A stretch of DNA of 64,000 nucleotides from assembly GCA_963457665.1 (NCBI GenBank), contig OY735237.1:5911332-5975331 (forward strand), given 5' to 3'. The notes under the pieces were generated by a model. That model was given only the letters and a program-made list of their open reading frames with translations. It did not search any database and was not told the origin of the DNA. The DNA is from Thysanoteuthis rhombus (lineage: Eukaryota; Mollusca; Cephalopoda; Oegopsida; Thysanoteuthidae). A program made the translations under genes and the position numbers. This document shows, piece by piece, positions 56,407-64,000 of the stretch (positions within the stretch are counted from its first letter, which is position 1; each line of letters starts with the position of its first letter).

Positions 56407-59400
56407 CTGAAATGATTAAAGAAAAAAAGTTGGTTGAAAATCATTTGGCAAAAATATGACGAATTAGGCAAAAACATTTTGGTAGCCAATTATACTAACA
56501 TACCTACTCATCATCTTTCTCATCTGTCGCTAAAAGAAAAATCTGGTAATGAAACCAGTAGAGTGGCAATTCTGTTCTGGAATCATTTGCATTCTCCTTG
56601 ATTTTGTTCACAATCTCAAATTTATTTCAGGAAAAACCAGAAATTGCCAAATCTGGGTGATGTGATGTGATGCAATGTTTTGCCTAAAACCCTTGGAAAA
56701 GACATGAATGACTTGTTTGGTCATGGTGAATGCAATGATCACACAGTGTATGACCTCAGTCAATGATGTCTAAATGACAGCTGAGGGACCGAAAGGAAGA
56801 CTGTCTGTTCACACATGTGCAGTAAGGTCCTATCCAATTGTTAACATTCACCCGGTATATACCCTTGTAATTCTCATTTTTACATATTAATAGCTCTATT
56901 TACCATGTAAAATATTGAGCATTGTAATTAAACATCTACAATGGATGAAATCTGTTTTCTATTTCTGTTGATATATACACACACACACAACTTTTAGTGA
57001 CTGTTCATACAATAATGTTTCTGCATTTCACCTGACCAACTCACAGTAGTAAATGTGCTATAAAAGCATCTCACCTGTATTACTAAAGTTTCATTAAGAT
57101 GCTTGCTTAGTTCTGCTTCAAGTCTGTTGGCAAATCCAGGAATTAACGTGACACCGCCACTCAAATAAATGGATCTGAAATAGAAAAGGAAGATAATTCA
57201 TGAAATTAAAATTTTCCTGGTTGGAGATGATTCAACAAAACCTGAAAAAGATTAGCATAAAAAGAAAAAAAAAATATCGCAACTATTTCCGGCATTTAAT
57301 CTTTATCTGCCTAATTCAGGGGTTACCAGAATGGTCGATATCAATCCGTGGGGGTTGAACGGACTATACAAAGAGTTGATTAATGTGAGGATGGGTCTAT
57401 TGAAATATTTTTAGGTAAAAAAAAAATGACATTTAAATGAGAAATAAAAATACAACTTGCTGGTATACACTTCTGATTCATTTATTTGTTTTTATAGTCA
57501 ATTTTATATTCTGTAATGAAAGCAAGTCTTTTGATAAACAAGAACTGAAATCTGATATAATGATTATCGTATCAGTTGAAAGATTTGATATGTTGTACAA
57601 ATTTCTTGTTGGCAGCCCTGTCTGGGGGGGGGTCAGTGAGGGTTCAAGGATTCCATGAAGTGGTTGAAAGTCTAAAAAGTGTGGTGACGTCTAGTCTAAT
57701 CGATCTATATTCTTGTCGCCACAATAATGTGCCATTCAGTTTGAATCAGACATGCTACTAGTGTGACTATAAAATGAACTTAGCAACCCGTGCATAGCAC
57801 TAGATATATATATATCTATATGGATATTCAGATTCATCTAACATTTAGCAGATTTTTTGATCTTAGGATCAAATTATGCAAATGTATTGCAATAAAAAAG
57901 AGTTTAGGAAAAATGACAAAAGTCAAAAGACCAAAGGATAAACATCTAATACTATAAAAAAAAATGTTAGTTTGTTTCTCACCATATATTTTTTTTGTAG
58001 ACTCCTTAATGGTTGCACCCTACAAGCTTAAAATTTGTGTATGAGGGAACGTGACACAAGGATATGTGGCAATAATCTCTGGTGATCACTAAAGGTCAAT
58101 TTGGGATCAGATTAATTTTTATATCATCAAATCTAACACAGATGGCTGCAAATTTGTGTACAAGGATAACTTGACTTAAGTTGACCTTTAAACACCAAGG
58201 CACAACACTTTTCTACCCCAACTTGAACAATCTTTTCTGATCTCCAAATTCTTCACCTAACCAGTGACTTTAAGATGCCATTCTTATTTAGCAACACACC
58301 CGCACGACTTTCACCCACCTTTTGCTGAAGTTGCACAGGAGTGAAATGCTCACCTTTGTGGAATCCCTTCTGACATGTCATCCACATGACTACTCTTATG
58401 ATGCCAAGTAAGCTCAGGGGCGTATGATGCGTCCCCCCCCCTATCTAACAGTGGAACCACATTGCTACATCTGGGTCTGATATTGAGGGTGAAGAAAGGT
58501 ACCCTAAATATGCAAACCATGTAGCCTTCAATCAGTTCATATAACGGGTGTATGACATTGCAGTGAAAGAAGGTGTGCTCAATAAACTCCTCCATATCAC
58601 CACAAATCTACAACCATGCTGCGACAGACCATTTGCTGACCAAAAGCACATTCTGAATTATCAGTCAGATGTGGGATGCCTTGTTATTGTTGAGGCACCT
58701 CAGGCTAAATTAAGCGACTCAATCGTCTTGTACAGACCCCTTCACTATCACATGATATAATGCTTTCCTCGATGATCTATCTCTCCCCATGGCCTTGTGT
58801 CATATGAAACTAAACTTGGTAAACATTGAAAGATAAAAATGAAGTGATTAATTACCTGCACAGGTGTCGTCTGTTGTCCATAGGGCAAGCTTCAATAGCA
58901 TTTTTCACCAGGGATTGTATAGTTGGATAATCCATTCCCCACAAATCTGTATTAAATAATCCTTCAGGACTAACAAAGCGGCTAAGGCTATGGCTGATTG
59001 CACTGAAAAACAGAATATGTAAATAAAATCAGTTTTTAAACCATTTGAGCCGGGGAAAGAAAACTGGTAAATATCCATATGTGGCTGGGATTTTCCAGAC
59101 TGACAGGGTCAAAAAAAGAACCACCATTTAAAATTTTTGGTTGACTTTTTCTCTCATCGTAAGTTTTTTAGTCCGATCATCAGCCTACAGCAATGTGTAA
59201 ACAGTGCCGATTGAAAAATAAAGAAGCTCTGGGCAAGACTCAAACTTGTTTCTCTTTTACCTTGGGAAGCTGCCTGAAAGTAAGAATCTCACCCAGAGCT
59301 TTTTTTTCTTCATTTCCAATCTGTGCCGAAGACACGGTCTAAGAAAGTAGTGACATATGAGGTGTGTCCATGAAGAAATCTAACTTTTGAAATAGTGTGC

Positions 59401-61361
59401 CAATGAGACATTTAGCGTGCTCACAACTAAAATGTTATACAGCAGTGATCTTGACCTTTTATATAAAAAAACAACTGCATCAAGCTACAGTGGTTAGATC
59501 TTTAAACCACACGTACAAATTTGAACAATGAAGGAACTTGAAGAGCAACATATTTGTGAAGGATTCTGTTTCAAATTGGGAAAAACTTTTTGGAGATTTT
59601 TCTAGTATTGCAACTATGCCAATTCCAATCGGAGGGACATCCACTCAAGACTATGCCAAATCTGGACGACACTCTGTGTCAAAGGATGACAATAACATTA
59701 AAAAAGTGCACATTGTGATTTGTGAGCTAAATTGGTCCCTAAAATTGTGTCTGGCAGTATACACGCTTGTTTTTAGGAGAAAATGTTTTTTGTGATCACT
59801 GCCAGCAAAAATAGAAACTTATTTATCGATTATCCTTTTTTTCTGATTTTTTAATTGATCAGCTCCTACACGGCATGCTGCCAAAAGATGTTCGTCGCGT
59901 GATGTTTTTTTTTGAGTGACTAACCAGATCTGTTTGAATATTTTTTGCACTAGTCATCATTTTTAACAATGGTGTTTTTTTAAAATATTTTCTTTAGTCT
60001 TGTTTTCTACCCCAGTGAGTAAACAGTATTGATTGGAAATAGATGATAAGCTCTCGGGGAGACTCCACACCATTTTACTTGCTATTGTAGACAGAGCCTA
60101 AGTAGTTCATGATCTGATGCCACAAAAATTAAGAAAAAAAAACATCTGTCATAAAATTAATAATAGTTCACAATTCATCATCAAAGTTCCTGACATTGAG
60201 AAGTGATTAAAATTCTGTAGACTTACTTGTAAGTTTCTTCTGGAAGGTTAAACTTTTTCAGATACACAGTTTCTTTGAATTTTTCTGGGTTTTTCTGATA
60301 CTGTTGGCAATCTTCTTTGAAGTTTTTGGAAACAAAACAAGTCTGAAAGAAAAGAAGTAAATATTATTTGAAATTTTGAGATAAGCCATTATCATTACCC
60401 CACGATGTTGCAATTGTTGTAGCTGTGATGGTATGGAATTGGCAACCCGAGTTTGAACTCCAGTCAGGGCTGATTACGTTCACTTTGCACTAATGTCCTT
60501 GGTAAAGGCATGAATCCATCTCTTCTACCCTTCTCCCAGCTATGGGTAAAAGTGTATGAATAGCAGATTGGACTCTCTAGTTTTGGGAAGGCAACCCGGT
60601 CGAAGAGAAAGAGAACTCTGATTCCAAACCAGGGAGTGGTGCCCCCTTGATGGAGTTTGACACTCAATTTGATGTCCTTCCAGCAGACCTGTTTATTCCA
60701 ACTAAGTGTAATGGAAGTTAACTTCCTTTCATGTTGAAACTTGATACAGATTTTTCATTTCTAAATAATATACAAAGTATATATTGTTGATGGATTTACA
60801 TATAAACAATAAAGGATGTAATACAAAGAATATGTCATATTTAAGATGCTATTATTCAACATCTTCATATTTTCTTCATACGCTGATCATTCATAAATTC
60901 TATAGCACAATTTTGTTTTTTCAGTCATCCTGTAGTGCAAATATCCAAGGTAGAGCATTATAGTGTACACAGCCAAGTAGACTGCAACCCATAATAGAAC
61001 TAGAGAGTTGCCTCTGATTTTTATAGAAAAGCAATAAAAAATAAACTACTGTCTCTATATAATTGAAATGTTTCTAATCAATTGCACTTATTACTGCTTT
61101 TCCCTTTTCAATAAAATTGGCTTCATATGGAAGATCTCTCTTTTAATGAATTGTCACAAATCATTTCACAAGATAATAGTAGGGTTCACTCACCTGTTCC
61201 ATCACCAATCGTACAAGAAGTTGCTCTAAGGGAGAATACAGAGGGAAGTTTTCTGAAGTCAGACCGGATCGTAATGACTGTCGAATTTTGGGGGCACCAA
61301 AGGACTGTATAGTGTGTCCAGCATCAATCACAAAACCTAAAAATGAAAGTTAGGTAATTTG

Positions 61362-61445
<84 letters not shown>

Positions 61446-63707
61446 TAGTAGTTGGTTACTTAAATGAAAAAAATGTGTCTGTATATACTTAAATATAAAG
61501 AAATGTATATGTTTCATACACATGAACATTGATACTTATAAGTAACAGAAATAGAGAAAATACATTTCTAGGTACTGAAATTCTAAATTCAACACGGCTT
61601 GGAAACACTCTTTCCAGTGAACACACATTGTAACTTGGCTTTATTATTCCAAGATGCCACTATGGCAGAATTTCATCTTATTCCAGTGAATTTCAAGTAA
61701 ATTACAATAACATCCTATAAATCTATTTATTTAAAAGTAAAGATTTTTAAAAAATCCCAAAAGCTCTGAGCACCAATGACAAGGAAAGCATCAAAAGATT
61801 AACAAAAAAGCCTTACTTTCAAAATAGTCCCTTTGGAGGTGGTAAAAATATAGAAGAATAGAAACTACTTGTGTGTTGTACAAGTATCTTGAGGAGGCTT
61901 TTTTCATTACAATTTCCAAGTAAAACTTAAAGATAAAACAGTAATTTGGCCTCATAGGATGTATATATTGTTAAAAACAACTATATCTAATTCCTGCTAA
62001 AGTGGGTTGAAAAGTATACTGAATCATAATTCAATTATAAAAAACAATGAGTAAGAAAAGTGTAAAGAATGTATTGACTCAATGTCTTGGTAAAAAAAAT
62101 TAATAAGATGAAAAACTAGTACTCAAAATAGCAATAGTAATACATATATATATATACCTGTGAATGTGTTTTTAGACATATTTGTTGAAAATGCACAGTG
62201 CTCAATATTTTAGTAAAAAATGAAAAAAAATAGAGCTTATAAATTTTTTAAAATTGATTTATTATTGGACTCACTACAATTTGACAAATTGTTTTGATGT
62301 CTTTACATCTTTTCAAGCAAGTAAATGCGACCGAATTGTCTATTTTGAAAAATTATTATTTTGCACACGTCGTTGACAGTTTAGCTCAATTGTAAGAGTT
62401 ACGCTATGGTAAAGTGGCCACCCTGTTGATTGCAGGTTCGATTCCTGCAACATCCCCATTTTCTTTGATTGTTTATTCTATTCACAAAATGATACATTCA
62501 CCATGTAACAACGGGAGGTTATTTCAAATATAGTTTCATTATAATATATTGCAATTATGATCATTCTGTCGGATCATACATCTATTTCCTAATATCATAT
62601 ACATATATATGTGAGATTATGCATTTTCATATGGGATGAATATTTAAAGAAATTCTAAGGAAAGTAGAGGGAGGGGGAGAGAAGAAAGTGGAGGGAAAGT
62701 AATAAAGGAAGGAAGGAGGGGAGGGAGGGAAAGTGGAGATGGAAAGTGAGTGAAGAGAGATGCGGGGGTAAAGGGTGGAACAGAAAGAAAAAGGGTGAAA
62801 GTGGAGGGGAAAAGGGTGAATTTTGGGGGGTGAAAGGGAAAGAAAAAGGGTGTATGTGAGAGGAGGGAAGAGGGTGAACAGGTGATGGGGAAACAGTATG
62901 AATGGGGAAGGTGAAGGGGGAAAACAGTGAAATCGAATGTGGTAAGAGGAAGGGTGAAAGGGAAAGTAGAAGGGTAGGGAAGGTGGAGGGAGAAAGGTTG
63001 AAGAGGGGAAGGGGGAGGAAAAAGGGTGAAAGGGAAAGTGGAGGGTGAAAGTGGAAAGGAAAGATGGAAAGAGTAAAAGGGAAAGACTATAAGTGATAGG
63101 GAAAGTGGAGGGGGAAGGAGTAGGTAGAAGGAGGGGAGAAAAGGGAAAAGGGTCATAAAGAAAGGTAGAAGGAAAACAGAGAGAAAAAAAGGATAAAAGG
63201 CAAATTGGAGGAAGAAAAAGTGATAGGAAAAGTGGATGGATAAAGGGTGAAAGGAGTGAGGGTGAGAAGGTAGTGATGGGAGGGGTGACTGGACAGAAGG
63301 AGGAGAGTAGAGAGAGGGAGGAGAGGGGAAGGATGTAGGGAAAGTGGAAGGAGAAAAATGAAGGGGAAAGAAGAAAGGGAAAAAAGAGAGTGGCAGTAGG
63401 GAGGGAAAGAAGGGGGAAAATGGAGGGAGGGAGGTCAATGGAGGGGAGGGAGGACATCTGAGGGAAGAAAGTGGAAGGAGAATGAAGTGGACGTAGGTGG
63501 GTTAATAAACTTACCTTCATAGATTGGTAGGACTTCAAGCCTCTCTCCAATGTCAACAATAATTCCAGATTGAGCGTTGTACGAATATAAAGCCAAAAGT
63601 GCTTGTGGTGCCATACACACTCCACAAACTTTGAACTGGTCTATCAAAATATTCATCAGGAGGGATTTCTCTTCATCTCTGATGTTCAGTGGTAAAATTA
63701 ACATCAC
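56257..63707 (-). CDS. Divergent actin-related protein, C-terminal 282 residues (gene continues off the right edge)
   Basis: Six minus-strand exons, 63707-63515, 61336-61194, 60342-60227, 59002-58856, 57174-57075 and 56406-56257, join in frame (849 nt including TGA). Collinearity with actin is clear. LLALYSYNAQSGIIVDIGER..PIYEG matches actin phosphate-loop 2 and its YEG. RSIYLSGGVTLIPGFANRLE matches the adenosine motif LSGGTTMYPGIADR. The end RYHAAYIGACAL..F...CITSEEW matches actin's Y.VWIGGS.LA....F....I.K.EY. Identity elsewhere is low and the protein ends ..FQKWKMTS without actin's KCF. Most ARPs act in cytoskeletal or chromatin complexes (family knowledge), but the subfamily is not recognised, so no specific role is assigned. 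It converges with the SR gene. Confidence 0.88.
57075..57174 (-). CDS. Actin-related gene exon: adenosine motif
   Basis: 100 nt between TTTCTATTTCAG and GTGAGATG on the minus strand. It encodes SIYLSGGVTLIPGFANRLEA then ELSKHLNETLVIQ. The LSGG and PG(F/I)A(N/D)R residues of the actin adenosine-binding motif are conserved. Confidence 0.9.
57995..58125. repeat. Interspersed repeat family B, copy 2
   Basis: Direct-orientation relative of 18395-18525, with shared ends and internal substitutions. It lies in an intron of the actin-related gene. Confidence 0.7.
58350..58625 (-). pseudogene. LINE reverse-transcriptase C-terminal fragment
   Basis: The minus-strand frame reads ICGDMEEFIEHTFFHC followed by NVIHPLYELIEGYM. 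C..C(G)D.EE.IEH.FFHC....PL is the post-RT zinc-binding region of many non-LTR retrotransposons. An in-frame stop lies two codons before CGD, so the copy is dead. Confidence 0.65.
58856..59002 (-). CDS. Actin-related gene exon: actin residues about 254-294
   Basis: 147 nt between TGTTTTTCAG and GTAATTAA on the minus strand. It encodes ISHSLSRFVSPEGLFNTDLW.. then ..LVKNAIEACPMDNRRHLC. It matches actin ERFRCPEALFQPSF..ESCGI..T...I..CD.DIRKDLY. Confidence 0.88.
59175..59340. mobile_element. Two SINE fragments facing each other
   Basis: 59175-59285 read in reverse has GTTTGAGTCTTGCCCAGAGC and CAATCGGCACTGTTTACAC. 59286-59340 read forward has AATCTCACCCAGAGC and TTCCAATCTGTGCC. The opposite orientations suggest two insertions or an inverted rearrangement. 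Confidence 0.55.
59529..59712 (+). pseudogene. Mariner transposase N-terminal fragment
   Basis: One frame reads EEQHICEGFCFKLGKT, the start of a mariner HTH region. After a frameshift and deletion another frame reads DYAKSGRHSVSKDDNNIKKV, like the mariner motif (D..RSGRPS.S..D.NI.KV). Family A copy 9 begins immediately after it. Confidence 0.65.
59715..59937 (-). repeat. Interspersed repeat family A, copy 9 (inverted, partial)
   Basis: AATTGGTCCCTAAAATTGTG, ACACGCTTGTTTTTAGG, GGCATGCTGCCAAAAGATG and GAGTGACTAACCAGATCTG match the reversed family. It abuts a mariner fragment inside an intron of the actin-related gene. Confidence 0.68.
60000..60110 (-). mobile_element. SINE fragment (reverse)
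   Basis: Reverse reading has GGAGTCTCCCCGAGAGC, then ATCTATTTCCAATCAATAC and TTTACTCACTGGGG, the tail shared by the other copies. Confidence 0.55.
60227..60342 (-). CDS. Actin-related gene exon: actin residues about 216-255
   Basis: 116 nt between CTTTCTTTCAG and GTAAGTCT on the minus strand. It encodes TCFVSKNFKEDCQQYQKN.. and ..KFNLPEETY, matching actin KLCYVALDFEQEM...YELPDG. TCFV.. is also the spelling found in some ARPs at this place. Confidence 0.87.
60415..60665 (+). mobile_element. tRNA-related repeat (SINE), family C copy 2
   Basis: The head has a B-box-like GAGTTTGAACTCC, followed by CAGATTGGACTCTCTAG, GGCAACCCGGTCGAAGAG and GATTCCAAACC. It corresponds to the copy at 28270-28510. 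Confidence 0.55.
61194..61336 (-). CDS. Actin-related gene exon: actin residues about 168-215
   Basis: 143 nt between TTTTTAG and GTGAGTGA on the minus strand. It encodes (G)FVIDAGHTIQSFGAPKIRQ.. through ..LEQLLVRLVMEQ. It aligns with actin YEGYALPHAI..LDLAGRDLTDYL..; the usual GRDLT segment is replaced, so this is a divergent family member. Confidence 0.85.
61363..61442. repeat. (TA)n microsatellite, about 80 bp
   Basis: Uninterrupted TA run just upstream (on the minus strand) of the acceptor of the 61336-61194 exon. Confidence 0.95.
62372..62456 (+). ncRNA. tRNA-like sequence (tRNA pseudogene or SINE head)
   Basis: A-box-like TTAGCTCAATTGTAAGAG (62381-62398) and a B box GGTTCGATTCC (62435-62445) in a perfect T-arm, TGCAGG/CCTGCA around a 7-nt loop. 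The acceptor arms pair poorly (GACAGTT with AACATCC). The stretch between the arms, GGTAAAGTGGCCACCCTG, does not form a standard anticodon arm. So it is tRNA-derived but probably not a working tRNA gene. Confidence 0.5.
62645..63500. repeat. Purine tract (GGGAAAGTGGAGG-type), about 850 bp
   Basis: Almost pure G and A on the + strand (CT on the strand transcribed as the gene's mRNA-sense), built from degenerate GGGTGAAAGGGAAAGTGGA units. The long Pro/Phe/Ser-rich minus-strand frames across it are artefacts. It lies directly next to the donor of exon 63707-63515. Confidence 0.9.
63515..63707 (-). CDS. Actin-related gene exon: actin residues about 103-167
   Basis: On the minus strand TTTCTTCGTAG precedes GTGATG.., and the exon ends GAAG before GTAAGTTT. 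It encodes VMLILPLNIRDEEKSLLMNI and continues to GIIVDIGERLEVLPIYE plus one base. DIGER.EVLPIYEG replaces actin's DSGDGVTHTVPIYEG, so Asp and Gly are kept but the GDGVTH stretch is changed. Confidence 0.88.
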
Positions 63708-63944
63708 CTACGAAGAAATAAAAAAAATTAGGTTGATGTGAAAGTTTCAAGTGTCTTTTTTTGTATACTGTTAGGGATATCTAAGAAGTGTCTTTGAAGT
63801 TTACTCAGTTCTTTTTTTTCTTGTACGATCAGCCAACTGTAGAACATCATTTACAAGCCTTAGAGAAAACGAACATCAGTCGGTCCTTAAACACTTGTTT
63901 TTCTCTACTATGAATTGATTGTTGCTATCTTCAGGACAACCTAC

Positions 63945-64000
63945 AATATCTCTTCCAAAATGGAATATATTCGAGGGAAAAGTTCTGCATTCGGAAGAAT
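63945..64000 (-). CDS. Possible partial upstream exon of the actin-related gene
   Basis: The minus strand from the window edge reads SSECRTFPSNIFHFGRDI and then meets GTAGGT. SSECRTFPSNIF resembles actin GDDAPRAVFPSIVG. The donor leaves phase 0, which fits the next exon. If real, the joined protein would lack about 60 residues found in actin between this block and residue 103. It could instead be a chance frame. Confidence 0.3.

Larger units (their letters stand above)
57175..58855 (-). other. Introns of the actin-related gene between the adenosine-motif exon and the next exon
   Basis: 1.7-kb intron. It holds a repeat shared with 18395-18525 (at 57995-58125), a LINE fragment at 58350-58625, and a start like CAGGGGTTACCAGAATGG at 57318 that may be a hAT terminus. 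No other gene. Confidence 0.55.
61337..63514 (-). other. Intron of the actin-related gene, 2.2 kb
   Basis: Contains a long (TA)n array (61363-61442), a tRNA-like sequence (62372-62456) and the purine tract (62645-63500). The middle (61445-62370) is plain AT-rich DNA with a small TA run at 62142-62156. Confidence 0.6.

Noticed and set aside
58548-58760. 70-codon + strand frame
   Set aside because: Antisense to the LINE fragment, with no motif of its own.
62627-63625. Long minus-strand frames (332 and 264 codons) rich in Pro, Ser, Phe and Leu
   Set aside because: They run across the GA/CT tract, two frames are open at once, and the frame crosses a splice donor into the true exon. Composition explains them.
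1-64000. CRISPR arrays, operons or bacterial regulatory elements
   Set aside because: No spaced direct repeats of that type. Spliced genes and SINEs show the DNA is eukaryotic.

Overview
The window is animal nuclear DNA. It is AT-rich, with introns up to about 10 kb, long (TA)n arrays, tRNA-derived SINEs, and decayed mariner, hAT and LINE copies. Gene structure and repeat content suggest a lophotrochozoan, plausibly a mollusc such as a cephalopod. That placement is inference; nothing in the sequence proves it.

Two protein-coding genes can be supported, and they converge. (1) On the + strand, 21928-48970, an SR-family splicing factor is complete. A first exon in a local GC-rich stretch is followed by five further well-supported exons that join in frame to a 280-residue protein: N-terminal RRM, a CX2CX4HX4C zinc knuckle, then a long RS domain. 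The order and the RRM sequence resemble the plant RS2Z type more than vertebrate SRSF7. (2) On the - strand, 56257-63707, the C-terminal six exons of a divergent actin-related protein encode 282 residues that cover actin from about residue 103 to its end. The N-terminal exons lie beyond the right edge, except for one possible fragment at 63945-64000.

Layout. 1-21840: intergenic and dominated by repeats. It holds eight full or partial copies, plus one small fragment, of one unclassified 0.45-kb family, a dead hAT transposase, a mariner fragment, a tandem duplication, a near-perfect 65-bp-arm hairpin, pyrimidine tracts and (TA)n arrays. 21840-48970: SR gene. Its first intron contains a group of very short in-frame candidate exons (12 and 24 nt) that would each lengthen the beta2-beta3 loop of the RRM. 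The second intron contains foldback/MITE elements, a small hAT element with a target duplication, and two minus-strand retro-pseudogene candidates. 48971-56256: 3' UTR and an AT-rich spacer with a SINE and a trinucleotide tract. 56257-64000: the actin-related gene, whose introns hold LINE, mariner and SINE debris, a tRNA-like sequence, a long (TA)n array and an 850-bp purine tract.

The most interesting candidate system is the set of phase-matched microexons inserted at one position of an SR-protein RRM, which could tune RNA binding by alternative splicing. This comes from splice-site and frame inspection only and needs transcript data.
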